Positions 47,597-55,923 of a stretch of DNA of 64,000 nt are shown piece after piece. Numbering within the stretch: the first letter of the stretch is position 1; the number at the start of each line of letters is the position of its first letter. Below the pieces are notes generated by a model that worked only from the letters and a program-made list of their open reading frames with translations, had not been told where the DNA came from and searched no databases. The position numbers and the translations under genes are program-made. This DNA comes from Vibrio maritimus (GTDB lineage Bacteria; Pseudomonadota; Gammaproteobacteria; Enterobacterales; Vibrionaceae): contig BBMT01000010.1 of the NCBI GenBank assembly GCA_000755425.1, forward strand, positions 124,001 through 188,000. Reading direction: 5' to 3'.

Positions 47597-48391
47597 GGCG
47601 CGATTGCTTGAGTGCACTTGGCCGGTAAATAACATGAACTGGGCGCGTTAAGGTAGTCAGGAAATCAAAGTCAAAGCACAGTGACTCGCTAATGTGCAAG
47701 GTTTTGATGATAGATAACGGGACGAGTGCTGGTGCCACCCCTCGGATAGCGAGCTGAGCCGCCGCCGTATACGAGTCCATCTGCATGCTTGGCGTTATTC
47801 CCGCTTGTTGCAGCAATCCAGCTTGGTACGTATTCGCCGGGTTGTTGAGGTCGTTGGTGATAAGGCTCGTCGGCGGTTCGCTTAAAGGCTGTTTGCTTAC
47901 CACCTTAAATGGCTCATCAAAAAGATGCGTCGTTACTAATCCAAGTCTCGAGTTTAAATGACCGGCGCAGAGACCTACCGCCGCTTCACCAGATTTGACA
48001 TGCTCGATAATACGCGGCGTGTGGTTAGTGGTGACGGTGAGATAGCAATCTTTGGCAAGTAGCTGCGGCATCACATCACTCAAGTAGCCTGCCACTAACG
48101 TTTCTGAGCAATCGAGTCTCAATATTGAGTGTGTTTCGACCTGCTGCTCTTCTGCAATTAAACCACGCAACTCATTCAAACTTGGGCCAACACGAGCAAT
48201 GAGCGCCTCTGCCTCTGGTGTCAGACGTATTTGCCTTCCTTCTGGCTCAATTAAGGTTTTACCGAGCTTCTTTTCTAGATTGGCAATGCGCTTGCTGACC
48301 GCAGACTGGCTGATATAGAGACACTACCGGTACGTCCCATGGTTTTCTCTTGAGCAAGCACCAGCAGTGTTTCAATACCTTCTAAAAGCAT
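47526..48391 (-). CDS. LysR-family transcriptional regulator (frameshifted)
   Basis: Repaired length 288 aa. N-terminal winged helix-turn-helix: MLLEGIETLLVLAQEKTM, then the recognition region YISQSAVSKRIANLEKKLG, and RLTPEAEALIARV. The frame breaks near 48324 inside the helix-turn-helix, fitting one missing base. The effector domain follows (LRLDCSETLVAGYLSDV…). Start ATG at 48391. The C terminus (…LKTVIETIEDAV) extends into the 3' end of the opposing permease gene. It lies 68 bases after the flavodoxin gene on the same strand. Target and ligand unknown; the neighbouring permease is the obvious candidate target. Confidence 0.83.
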
Positions 48392-48459
48392 GTCTATTAT
48401 GGTGAAAAATGGAATCAATAGATCTAGAGTAGCATGAATCAATCGCCGTTGAGAGACGT

Positions 48460-49035
48460 CTAAGAGGGTGAGGCGTACCAAGATAAGCACTTGGCAATGC
48501 GACTACCAAAGTAAAAGGCAGTCTCTAAATCGTTGGGGTGTACGGCTTGCTCGCTTTCATCATAGGTCGCGACAAGGCCATAAGAAGAGCCCGTGCGATT
48601 GAGGTTTAGGTTGTCGTTGTGCTTTGATACATCCAAACCTACCCAGAGCATAGCGTGCTGACTAGCGAGCGTGAAAAAGCCAAGTAGGGTTTGCTGCTGC
48701 TCGCCATTAATACTGCCGCCCATAGTAAACCCTGCGGCGAGTTTGTTGCGCCAATCTAAACCAACATACGAATCGCTGGTTGCATCCATAAACGCTTTGA
48801 ACTGCCCGCTTGCAGAGCCCATGTAGGTTGGACTGCCAAACACAATGGCATCAAAGTCTTGAAGCGCCGAAATAAGCGCATCATTGGTGTATCGGCCTTC
48901 AACAATGTCACTGCCCATTATCTCAAATAGCTCGGCATTCGCACCACTGTCGTTGACACCTTGCTGTATTTGCTGCGCTAACTGTCGCGTCGTGCCATTT
49001 TTAGTAAAGTAGACGATGGCTATTTTTCCTGACAC
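48460..49035 (-). CDS. Flavodoxin-family / WrbA-like flavoprotein
   Basis: 191 aa. FMN phosphate loop at residues 9–16 in IVYFTKNGTTRQLAQQI, second loop FGSPTYMGSASGQFKAFMD, and GFTMGGSINGEQQQTL, as in NAD(P)H:quinone-reductase-like flavodoxins. Probably a cytoplasmic flavin-dependent reductase; the electron acceptor is unknown. Its start lies within the last 16 bases of the ModF-like gene, so the two are translationally coupled. Confidence 0.82.
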   Translation of the reverse strand: MSGKIAIVYFTKNGTTRQLAQQIQQGVNDSGANAELFEIMGSDIVEGRYTNDALISALQDFDAIVFGSPTYMGSASGQFKAFMDATSDSYVGLDWRNKLAAGFTMGGSINGEQQQTLLGFFTLASQHAMLWVGLDVSKHNDNLNLNRTGSSYGLVATYDESEQAVHPNDLETAFYFGSRIAKCLSWYASPS

Positions 49036-50532
49036 GGGACTTCCTTTTGCTCGGTGTTGTAAGCTGACGTTTGGTTGTTAGTTTCTGGTGTGGTGATGAC
49101 TACGTGGTAGCCCTCCTCATTGCCAGCTTCGACAAAATCGACAAAGTAGCGGATGCTGTCTAACTCATCTTCGACATAATGCGAAACGTACAGCAACTGG
49201 CTTAGGTTTTCCTTAGCGATAAGCTCTAACGCATTCATAACCAGTTTACGCCCCAAGAAATCAAGGCCTTGATAAGGTTCATCCAAAATCAGTATCGTCG
49301 GCTGTTTGATAATGGCGCGTGCGATAAGGAGTAGACGCTGCTGACTGTATTCTAAAGACTTGAATGCGCAATCTTTCAGGTGCGACATGTGCAGTAGCGT
49401 TAACCATTCATCAGCGGCATTGATCTGCTTTTTGCTTGGTTTGTCATAAAGACCGATAGAGTCAAAGAATCCAGACAGTAAAACGTCACGGGCATTGCAG
49501 TTTACTCGGTACTGCAGGTGCAAGGAGGAAGACACCATGCCGGTGTGTTGCTTGATATCCCAAACGGTTTCACCGCTGCCACGTTTGGTGCCATAGATCT
49601 CGATATCGTTGCTATAACACTGGGGGTGGTCACCAAAAATCATCCCCAATAAGGTACTTTTGCCGCAGCCATTGGGACCGCGGACTTGCCAGTGTTGGCC
49701 ATTGTTGATTTGCCAATTGACCCCGGAGAAGATCTTTTGTTCAACGTACTCCACCTTACCGTCAGTGATTTTGACTAAGGGATCCGCAAACTTTGCCGTA
49801 TGCTGATGTTTGCGGATCAGTTCGAGCCACTGTTCGCTTTGTTGTGAAGACTGCGCTAAAAGCTGAGAAATGACAGGGTGCTCGCGCCATTCGGAATAGC
49901 TGAGCTGCTCCTTGAGTGCCCCTTTTTCAAACATTGCTACATGTGACATCCAACTTGGGACTTCATCTTCTCGAGAGGTAATGATGATCAATTGAACGTA
50001 TAGGGATAGTCTTTCAGGTAGTCTGCCAGCATTTTACGGTGCAGGGTATCTAGGCCAACAAAAGGCTCATCGAGCACCAATACTTTTGGCGCACTAGCGA
50101 GTGCTCGAGCTAACATCACGCGGCGGGTTTCTCCGGTTGAGAGTTGTCTAAAGCCGCGTTCTCTAAGATGAAGTAAATCTAGCTCTTGGATAAGCTGCTC
50201 AACCACATCCCGATTATCAGAAAACTCCGAGACTAATTGCTCAACGGTGCGTCCAAAATCAATTCGATCTAAAAACTCACTGTCGTCATTAGCTTGTTCT
50301 AATTCTAACAGTCGCTGCTGTTCGGCAAGCGAGACTTGAGCAATGCTGGAGTGAGGTTGCTGAAGCTGCCTTGATAAGCTTTCAGTTCCCCACATAGTAG
50401 ATCGCCAAGTAGGCTGCCAACATTGCCATGGGTTTCAAATACTGCCCAGTGTTCGCCTGAGCTAATGATCCATTCAGGTACAGACAGCGACAGTGGGTGG
50501 TTTAGTGAGACATTATTGAAGCAGATATCCAT
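49020..50532 (-). CDS. Duplicated ABC ATPase, ModF/PhrA-like (two frameshifts)
   Basis: Cytoplasmic protein with two ABC ATPase domains and no membrane segments, repaired length 504 aa (E. coli ModF 490). First domain: degenerate P-loop (FETHGNVGSLLGDLL), signature QLSTGETRRVMLARAL and Walker B VLVLDEPFVGLD. Second domain: canonical P-loop RGPNGCGKSTLLG, SLEYSQQRLLLIARA and ILILDEPYQGLD. Breaks near 50349 (LTP-SIAQVSLAEQ) and near 49990 (YTF-…IIITSREDE), each fitting one missing base. ModF-type proteins lie beside molybdate genes in E. coli, but no molybdate transport gene is seen here, so the role is open. Overlaps the flavodoxin gene by 16 bases. Confidence 0.8.
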
Positions 50533-50607
50533 AGACGTTTCCCTGTCTGAATAAAAATTGAGTGGCTTTTAACCAACATACTAAAGCGACAGAGAAAAAT
50601 GAAGAGG

Positions 50608-50637
50608 CTGACAGGAGAATTCGGTATCTCCTGTCAG
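50608..50637 (-). terminator. Terminator-like hairpin after the TRIC/UPF0126 gene
   Basis: Perfect 11-bp stem CTGACAGGAGA/TCTCCTGTCAG with an 8-base loop, just after the minus-strand stop at 50648. On that strand it is followed by CCTCTTCATTTTT, a weak T-tract. Confidence 0.7.
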
Positions 50638-50647
50638 TTATTTGAAG

Positions 50648-51262
50648 CTACTTGTCGAGTGCGAAGGTTGGCAAAGAAAGGTGCCAACGAATTGCGCCTA
50701 GGCGGATGACTAGGGTAGCGACAACACAGCATAGGAAGGCGCTGCCCGTAGACGCGCCCATCATGAGAGCTCCTACATGGAAAGTGCCACCAATAATACA
50801 GGCGGTAGCGTACACCTCTCGCCTCAATACCATAGGTACTTCACGAGCTAGAACATCACGAATAATACCGCCACCGCAGCCAGTTAAAACGCCCATGATC
50901 ACTGCAATTAAGTACGAGTCTTGAAAGATAAGCGCTTTTTCAACGCCGATACCGACAAATACCGCAAGGCCAATAGCATCACAGACGCAGAACATACCAA
51001 GGTAAGCGCCTTGGGTGTCGGATCAGCATCATAGTCGCGATACACGTGACGATAATGACCCAAATGTAGGTCGTGTCGGTGATCCAAAAACAGGTGTTGC
51101 ACCCAGTGCCATGTCGCGGATGGTTCCCCCACCGATGGCAGTGACACTGCCAAGCACCATGACGCCAAAAGGATCCATCCTAAGTCTTCCTGCAAGTATC
51201 ACTCCCGATATTGCAAATATTGCCGTACCAAAAAGGTCGACCAAATAGAGCATGGAATCCAC
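50648..51262 (-). CDS. TRIC/UPF0126 family membrane protein, YicG-like (two frameshifts)
   Basis: Repaired length 205 aa, the same as E. coli YicG. Two repeats of a three-helix unit carry the family's glycine-rich motifs: AIGGGTIRDMALG in the first and GCGGGIIRDVLAREVPMVL in the second. Bacterial TRIC-like proteins form monovalent-cation channels or are linked to glycine uptake; no specific role can be assigned. Breaks near 51086 (PVF-WITDTTYIWV, a missing T in a T-run) and near 51005 (VLR…CDAIGLAVF, fits two missing bases or one extra). The segment between them reads as a good TM helix in the third frame. Confidence 0.84.
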
Positions 51263-51364
51263 AGCTATATTCTCACTGAAGAAAAGTAATAGGAAAGTGC
51301 GCCAATTTTACGGGATTTAACGTTTGCGGATAGCGAATCTTACCTGAATGTGATCTACTTCTCA

Positions 51365-52188
51365 TTATTTGTGGGTTCGTACCCAGTCTAAATGTTCGCA
51401 CACTTGAGTGACGGCCATTAAGGTTCTTGGAGTAGGGCGATTAAGCCAATCTGAGGTTAAAGCCCATACATGTTTGTTTTGGACTGCAGGTAGTTCTTGC
51501 TGCCATTTTTGCCACATATTACCGTTGGCGATGGCGTGCTCTGAGGTGAAGATCGCCTCAGGTTGGCGAACGATGACCTGTTCAGGACTGACTTGGGGAT
51601 AGGGCGCTTTACTGCTTGCGAAGATGTTTTCTCCACCACAAAACTCAAACACTTCACTAGGCCAGTTTCCATCGGATAGGGTGATGATTGGCTTTTCGCT
51701 CAGTTGGTAGAAATAACCCACTTTGTCCTCGGTGTCGTACTTCTGCTTTAACTCGGCAAGCTTAGCGCGAAACTGTTTTGCTTCATTGAGGCCGATACTT
51801 GGGTCATCGGCATATTGGCTCAGCGCTTCAAGGTTGTTGGCAATGCCTTCTAAAGATTTGGCTTTAGAGTAATAGAGGTTGAAGCCGAGGCGCTCTAGTT
51901 TTTCAAGCTCTCGGGCTGGGTTTCCTGTCGGCCATGCCAAAATAAGGTCTGGTTCTAACGCGACAATTCGCTCTAACTTGATACCTTGATAGTTAGCGAC
52001 GCGTTCGAGTTTTTCCGCTTGCTCTGGGTAGTCGCTGTATTCACTGACTGCAATCAGCTTGTCACCAAGACCTGCCGCGTAAGCGAGCTCTGTGGTGTGT
52101 GGGGCGAGACTGATAATACGCTGGTATCATCGGCAATGGCTGAGCAACTGGCTAACAGAGCTAAAGCGCCGAGCAGGGTTTTCTTCAT
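51365..52188 (-). CDS. btuF: Vitamin B12 ABC-transporter substrate-binding protein BtuF (frameshifted)
   Basis: Periplasmic cobalamin-binding protein that delivers B12 to BtuCD. Repaired length 274 aa. Start ATG at 52188; signal sequence MKKTLLGALALLASCSAIA, which could also be a lipoprotein signal (LASC). The frame breaks near 52126 (ADDT-…RIISLAPHTTELAYA), fitting one missing base. Conserved class III binding-protein motifs: LERIVALEPDLILAW, CGGENIF and LTSDWLNRPTPRTL. Three bases separate it from the CbiB-like gene, so they share an operon. btuC and btuD are not in the window. Confidence 0.9.
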
Positions 52189-52191
52189 TGA

Positions 52192-53145
52192 TTACAATCC
52201 TTGGTAGATGATGAACATCACAGCGCTTTGTAGCATTAACCACACATAGATTCGCCATGCGATATGTTTTTGAATTTGAGCGATATGAAATGCCGCTGGT
52301 GCGATTTTCCCGCCCACTCGAGCGCGCTGCAGTTTGTCACTGCCATAGATAGCTGGGCCACCTAGCGCCAGTTCAAAGCGGTTGGCATAGCCGCAGATGA
52401 GCCAGTTGGTTGCTGAATTTGGCCAAGCTTTCGCTTGTGATAGGGTTTGTTTGATAGTGTTTGCCGGCAAGCCGAGTAAAACCATCATTGAGAACAGCTT
52501 TTGCGGCACAAAGTCGATCACCATAAATAGCCAAGCCGCAGGTTTACCAAAAGTCGCATAACCTGGTTTATTTGGGCTCCAGCTGCGCGCGAGCTCCGCA
52601 CAAAGCCGATAGATTAGTGCACCAATGCCGCCCGCTAGGCCATACCAAAATATAACGCCGATGACGTTTCTCGCATAGCCAACAATCACGCTTTCCGCTC
52701 CCGCCTTACCAAGTCCAAGTAACGAGAGTGCGTCTGTTTCTCGATTGACTTTAGATGCGAGTAACTGGCGAGCACCGGGCTTATCTTCTTTTGCTAAAGC
52801 GTTGATAAAGCGTCGAGTGAATAGCTCATTACCACGCCACTCAATCGCAAGTAGTAGCAAGGCAAGCTGATAGAATTCTGCTTTCCAAACCAAGGTCTGA
52901 AGTGCGATCAGCACGGCCAAGGTTGGAATGAGTAGTAGCAATAACGCAAGCGTTCCAGATAGCTGCTGCTGTTGAGGTGATGCGCTTGGCGAGTTGACCT
53001 TGTTAGCAATATGGCTGAGTAGTAATTGCCAGAATCTGACAGGGTGCGCTGCTGGTGGAATGGGGATGAGCAGATGAAACAAAAGTGCACCCCAAAGTGT
53101 TAGGAGTGCACCATTGGCATATAAACTCTCAATAAAAGAGCTCAT
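52192..53145 (-). CDS. CbiB/CobD–AmpE superfamily membrane protein
   Basis: 317 aa with hydrophobic stretches near residues 12–32, 65–110, 165–190, 205–235 and 300–315. The segment KAGAESVIVGYARNVIGVIFW resembles the conserved loop of CbiB/CobD, which makes adenosylcobinamide from adenosylcobyric acid. Adjacency to btuF supports a cobalamin-salvage link. AmpE-type sensors are the alternative. It follows mtnN by about 43 bases. Identity at the enzyme level is not certain. Confidence 0.72.
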   Translation of the reverse strand: MSSFIESLYANGALLTLWGALLFHLLIPIPPAAHPVRFWQLLLSHIANKVNSPSASPQQQQLSGTLALLLLLIPTLAVLIALQTLVWKAEFYQLALLLLAIEWRGNELFTRRFINALAKEDKPGARQLLASKVNRETDALSLLGLGKAGAESVIVGYARNVIGVIFWYGLAGGIGALIYRLCAELARSWSPNKPGYATFGKPAAWLFMVIDFVPQKLFSMMVLLGLPANTIKQTLSQAKAWPNSATNWLICGYANRFELALGGPAIYGSDKLQRARVGGKIAPAAFHIAQIQKHIAWRIYVWLMLQSAVMFIIYQGL

Positions 53146-53188
53146 TTACGTCGTCCTTGTACGTGATATTGTTTACAACAAGGCACGC

Positions 53189-53884
53189 TTATTTAAGCAG
53201 CTCAACCATTTTTACTACCATTTCAGACGAGCTTTGCGCTGCTAGTGGTAGGAACTCTTCAAAGCTCATTGGTGATTCTTTATCGGCTACATCAGAAATG
53301 GCACGAACCACTACGAATGGCGTGTTGAACTGATGACAGGTTTGCGCAATCGCAGACGCTTCCATCTCAACGGCAATAACGCCAGGGAAGTTCTCACGGA
53401 TAACCGCTTGACGCTCTGGACGGCAAACAAACTCGTCACCGGTACAGATTAGGCCGCGTACCGCGTGCTTGTCTTCCATTTGTGCAAGTGCTTGCTCAGC
53501 CACGTCCATCAGCTTTTGATCCGCGGCGAACGCTGCTGGTTGACCTGCCATTTGACCAATCTCGTAGCCAAATGCTGTTACGTCAGCGTCGTGGTGACGA
53601 ACTTCAGTCGAGATAACGACATCACCTAGGTTTAGAGACGACTCAAAGCCACCTGCAGAGCCTGTGTTAATAACAACGTCTGGCTGGTAATCGCTAAGAA
53701 GGATCGTGGTACCTACTGCTGCCGCGACTTTGCCGATACCAGATTGAAGTAACACGATGTCGGCACCGTTAAGTTGGCCAGTAAAGAAGGTACAACCGCC
53801 TTTCTTAGTTTCTTCAAGGTTTGTCAGTGCTGCTTTTAGGATGGACACTTCTTGTTCCATTGCGCCAATTACGCCGATTTTCAT
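53189..53884 (-). CDS. mtnN: 5'-methylthioadenosine/S-adenosylhomocysteine nucleosidase
   Basis: Cleaves adenine from methylthioadenosine, S-adenosylhomocysteine and 5'-deoxyadenosine; in Vibrio this feeds LuxS and autoinducer-2 synthesis. 231 aa from the ATG at 53884 (MKIGVIGAMEQEVS), preceded by a GAGAG ribosome site. The open frame extends 16 codons upstream but is not family-like. Catalytic acid/base and ribose contacts are in VAVEMEASAIAQTC-type motif (IAVEMEASAIAQTC) and VRAISDVADKES with the catalytic aspartate. Confidence 0.96.
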   Translation of the reverse strand: MKIGVIGAMEQEVSILKAALTNLEETKKGGCTFFTGQLNGADIVLLQSGIGKVAAAVGTTILLSDYQPDVVINTGSAGGFESSLNLGDVVISTEVRHHDADVTAFGYEIGQMAGQPAAFAADQKLMDVAEQALAQMEDKHAVRGLICTGDEFVCRPERQAVIRENFPGVIAVEMEASAIAQTCHQFNTPFVVVRAISDVADKESPMSFEEFLPLAAQSSSEMVVKMVELLK

Positions 53885-53970
53885 AGAGAGTCTCTCAAGT
53901 TGGTAAACGTATTTTGGCGTGCAGTATAGCAACAGTCGCCGCGCTTCCCAACCTTTGCGAGATGGAGTGG

Positions 53971-54411
53971 TTAGGGATTTGCGATGACCAATCCCGTTTC
54001 GATGAGCTTAGCGCGAAACGCTTCAACCCGTTTTCTGTTTACGTCGAAATCGTAGTAACCAATGCGTGCTTCGGAGCGCACTAGTAGCTCACCGTCTAGG
54101 ATTTTAACCTCCATATCATCCACATACCGAAACACACTTGAGGTGTATTCCACACGTAGATAGTTGTCTTCTAGCGCAGCTACCTCGGCGTTATCGAAGC
54201 TAAGCGCTACAGTTTCAATCTGATTGATGTTGGTGTCTGGGGCGAGTTTAAATGGTGCGAGCTTAAATTCTTCACGACTATCTTGAGTGGAGACGCAGCG
54301 CGGACTGTCGCCGCAAGGCTCTTCGGTTCGGTCTGTGGTGGTCTTATAGCCTGCTCCGCAGGCGGTAAGCAAAATGACAGAAAAGAGGGTAAATAGCTTA
54401 GTTATTGTCAT
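53971..54411 (-). CDS. DUF1499 family lipoprotein
   Basis: 146 aa from the ATG at 54411 (MTITKLFTLFSV), which has an AAGGGAA ribosome site; the frame is open five codons further. Lipobox LLTAC places it at the membrane after processing. A cysteine-containing PCGDSPRCVSTQDSREE motif and the later VEYTSSVFRYVDDMEVKI are characteristic of DUF1499. Function unknown. It lies between mtnN and the gltD1 terminator. Confidence 0.78.
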   Translation of the reverse strand: MTITKLFTLFSVILLTACGAGYKTTTDRTEEPCGDSPRCVSTQDSREEFKLAPFKLAPDTNINQIETVALSFDNAEVAALEDNYLRVEYTSSVFRYVDDMEVKILDGELLVRSEARIGYYDFDVNRKRVEAFRAKLIETGLVIANP

Positions 54412-54443
54412 GACGTTCCCTTGCAAAATTTAGCGCTTAAAAA

Positions 54444-54467
54444 AAGCCCAGCAGTAGAGCTGGGCTT
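54444..54467 (-). terminator. Intrinsic terminator of gltB1-gltD1
   Basis: AAGCCCAGC/GCTGGGCTT 9-bp stem with a 6-base loop; on the minus strand it is followed by a run of Ts. It lies 26 bases after the gltD1 stop. Confidence 0.92.
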
Positions 54468-54492
54468 AGTCTTGGTCTGTGTACTAGCAACC

Positions 54493-55905
54493 CTATACTT
54501 CTAGGAAGTCTAGTATGCCTTCAGCGGCTTTGCGTCCTTCATCAATGGCCGTAACCACTAAATCTGAGCCTCGCACGGCGTCACCACCGGCAAAGATCTT
54601 CTTATTCGTGGTTTGATACATAAACTCTTGAGATACCGGTGCTTTAATACGACCCCATTGGTCAAGTTCTACGCCATAAGGTTCCAACCACGACATTTGG
54701 TGTGGCTGGAAGCCAAATGCCATGATAACAGCGTCTGCTTCCAGTACATGCTCACTGCCTTCCACAGGCTCAGGTCGGCGTCGGCCCGCTTCATCTGGTT
54801 CACCCAAGGCTGTTTTCACCACTTTCACGCCGCAAGCGTTGCCGTTGGCGTCCACCTCGATACCAAGCGGCTGAAGGTTAAACATAAAGTTAACCCCTTC
54901 CTCACGAGCGTTTTTTACTTCGCGGCGAGAGCCTGGCATGTTGGCTTCATCACGGCGATAGGCACAAATGACGCTGCTCGCTGTTTGGCGAATGGAAGTG
55001 CGCACACAATCCATAGCCGTATCGCCACCACCAAGGACAACGACTTTTTTACCTTTCATATCAATAAAGGGCTGCTCTTCACCAAGCTCCATGACCTTGT
55101 AGGTATTGGAAACCAAGAACGGCAGGGCATCAAAAACGCCGGGTGCGTTTTCGTTCTCTAAACCGGCACGCATGTTCTTGTAGGTACCTACGCCAAGGAA
55201 TACGGCATCGTATTCTTCAACTAAGCTAGCCATCTCAACATCTTTGCCAACCTCGGTATTGAGGCGAAATTCCACGCCCATTTCAGTAAAGATACGGCGG
55301 CGGTTGAGCATGACATCTTTTTCTAGTTTGAAAGATGGGATACCAAAGGTGAGTAGACCACCAATCTCTGGATAGCGATCAAACACAACCGGCTTAACGC
55401 CATTGCGCACCAAAATATCGGCGGCGGCGAGACCTGCAGGCCCTGCGCCGATAATGGCGACCTTCTTATCCGTCCACTCCACATGAGACATGTCCGGTTT
55501 CCAGCCCATCTCGAACGCTTTGTCGGTGATGTACTTTTCGATGTTTCCGATGGTGACGGCACCAAAATCATCGCTCAAGGTACATGACCCTTCACAAAGT
55601 CGGTCTTGCGGACACACTCGACCACAGACTTCAGGCAGGCTGTTGGTTTGGTGTGAAAGCTCCGCCGCTTCGATGATGCGTCCCTCATTGGCGAGCTTTA
55701 GCCATTGCGGGATGTAGTTATGAACTGGGCATTTCCATTCACAGTATGGGTTACCGCAGTCAAGGCAGCGATCGGCCTGAGCCGTCGCTTGCTGTTTGGT
55801 AAAGGGTTCGTAGATTTCCACGAACTCGATTTTGCGAACCTTAATCGGTTTTTTAGCAGGGTCGACGCGGTTCACATCAATAAATTGGTATACGTTCTGG
55901 CTCAT
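54493..55905 (-). CDS. gltD: Glutamate synthase small (beta) subunit, copy 1
   Basis: FAD/NADPH-binding subunit that passes electrons from NADPH to the large subunit. 470 aa from ATG at 55905 (MSQNVYQFIDVNR), with GGAAGGAG upstream; the TTG six codons earlier is rejected. N-terminal cysteine clusters CLDCGNPYCEWKC and CGRVCPQDRLCEGSC bind Fe-S. FAD site AIIGAGPAGLAAADIL and NADPH site VVVLGGGDTAMDCVRT. Starts 19 bases after gltB1. It is clearly distinct in sequence from copy 2 at 60791. Confidence 0.94.
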   Translation of the reverse strand: MSQNVYQFIDVNRVDPAKKPIKVRKIEFVEIYEPFTKQQATAQADRCLDCGNPYCEWKCPVHNYIPQWLKLANEGRIIEAAELSHQTNSLPEVCGRVCPQDRLCEGSCTLSDDFGAVTIGNIEKYITDKAFEMGWKPDMSHVEWTDKKVAIIGAGPAGLAAADILVRNGVKPVVFDRYPEIGGLLTFGIPSFKLEKDVMLNRRRIFTEMGVEFRLNTEVGKDVEMASLVEEYDAVFLGVGTYKNMRAGLENENAPGVFDALPFLVSNTYKVMELGEEQPFIDMKGKKVVVLGGGDTAMDCVRTSIRQTASSVICAYRRDEANMPGSRREVKNAREEGVNFMFNLQPLGIEVDANGNACGVKVVKTALGEPDEAGRRRPEPVEGSEHVLEADAVIMAFGFQPHQMSWLEPYGVELDQWGRIKAPVSQEFMYQTTNKKIFAGGDAVRGSDLVVTAIDEGRKAAEGILDFLEV

Positions 55906-55923
55906 TATTCTGGCTCCTTCCAA

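Noticed and set aside
51365..53145. Cobalamin riboswitch in front of the CbiB-like–btuF operon
   Set aside because: The gap before the CbiB-like gene is only about 43 bases and no B12-box-like sequence is visible.
47526..54426. Genomic island or prophage between carB and gltD1
   Set aside because: No integrase, tRNA boundary, direct repeat or clear base-composition change; several genes are common Vibrio housekeeping genes.
54613..55161. 182-codon plus-strand frame inside gltD1
   Set aside because: Fully antisense to a conserved GltD sequence; codon pattern is the mirror of that gene.
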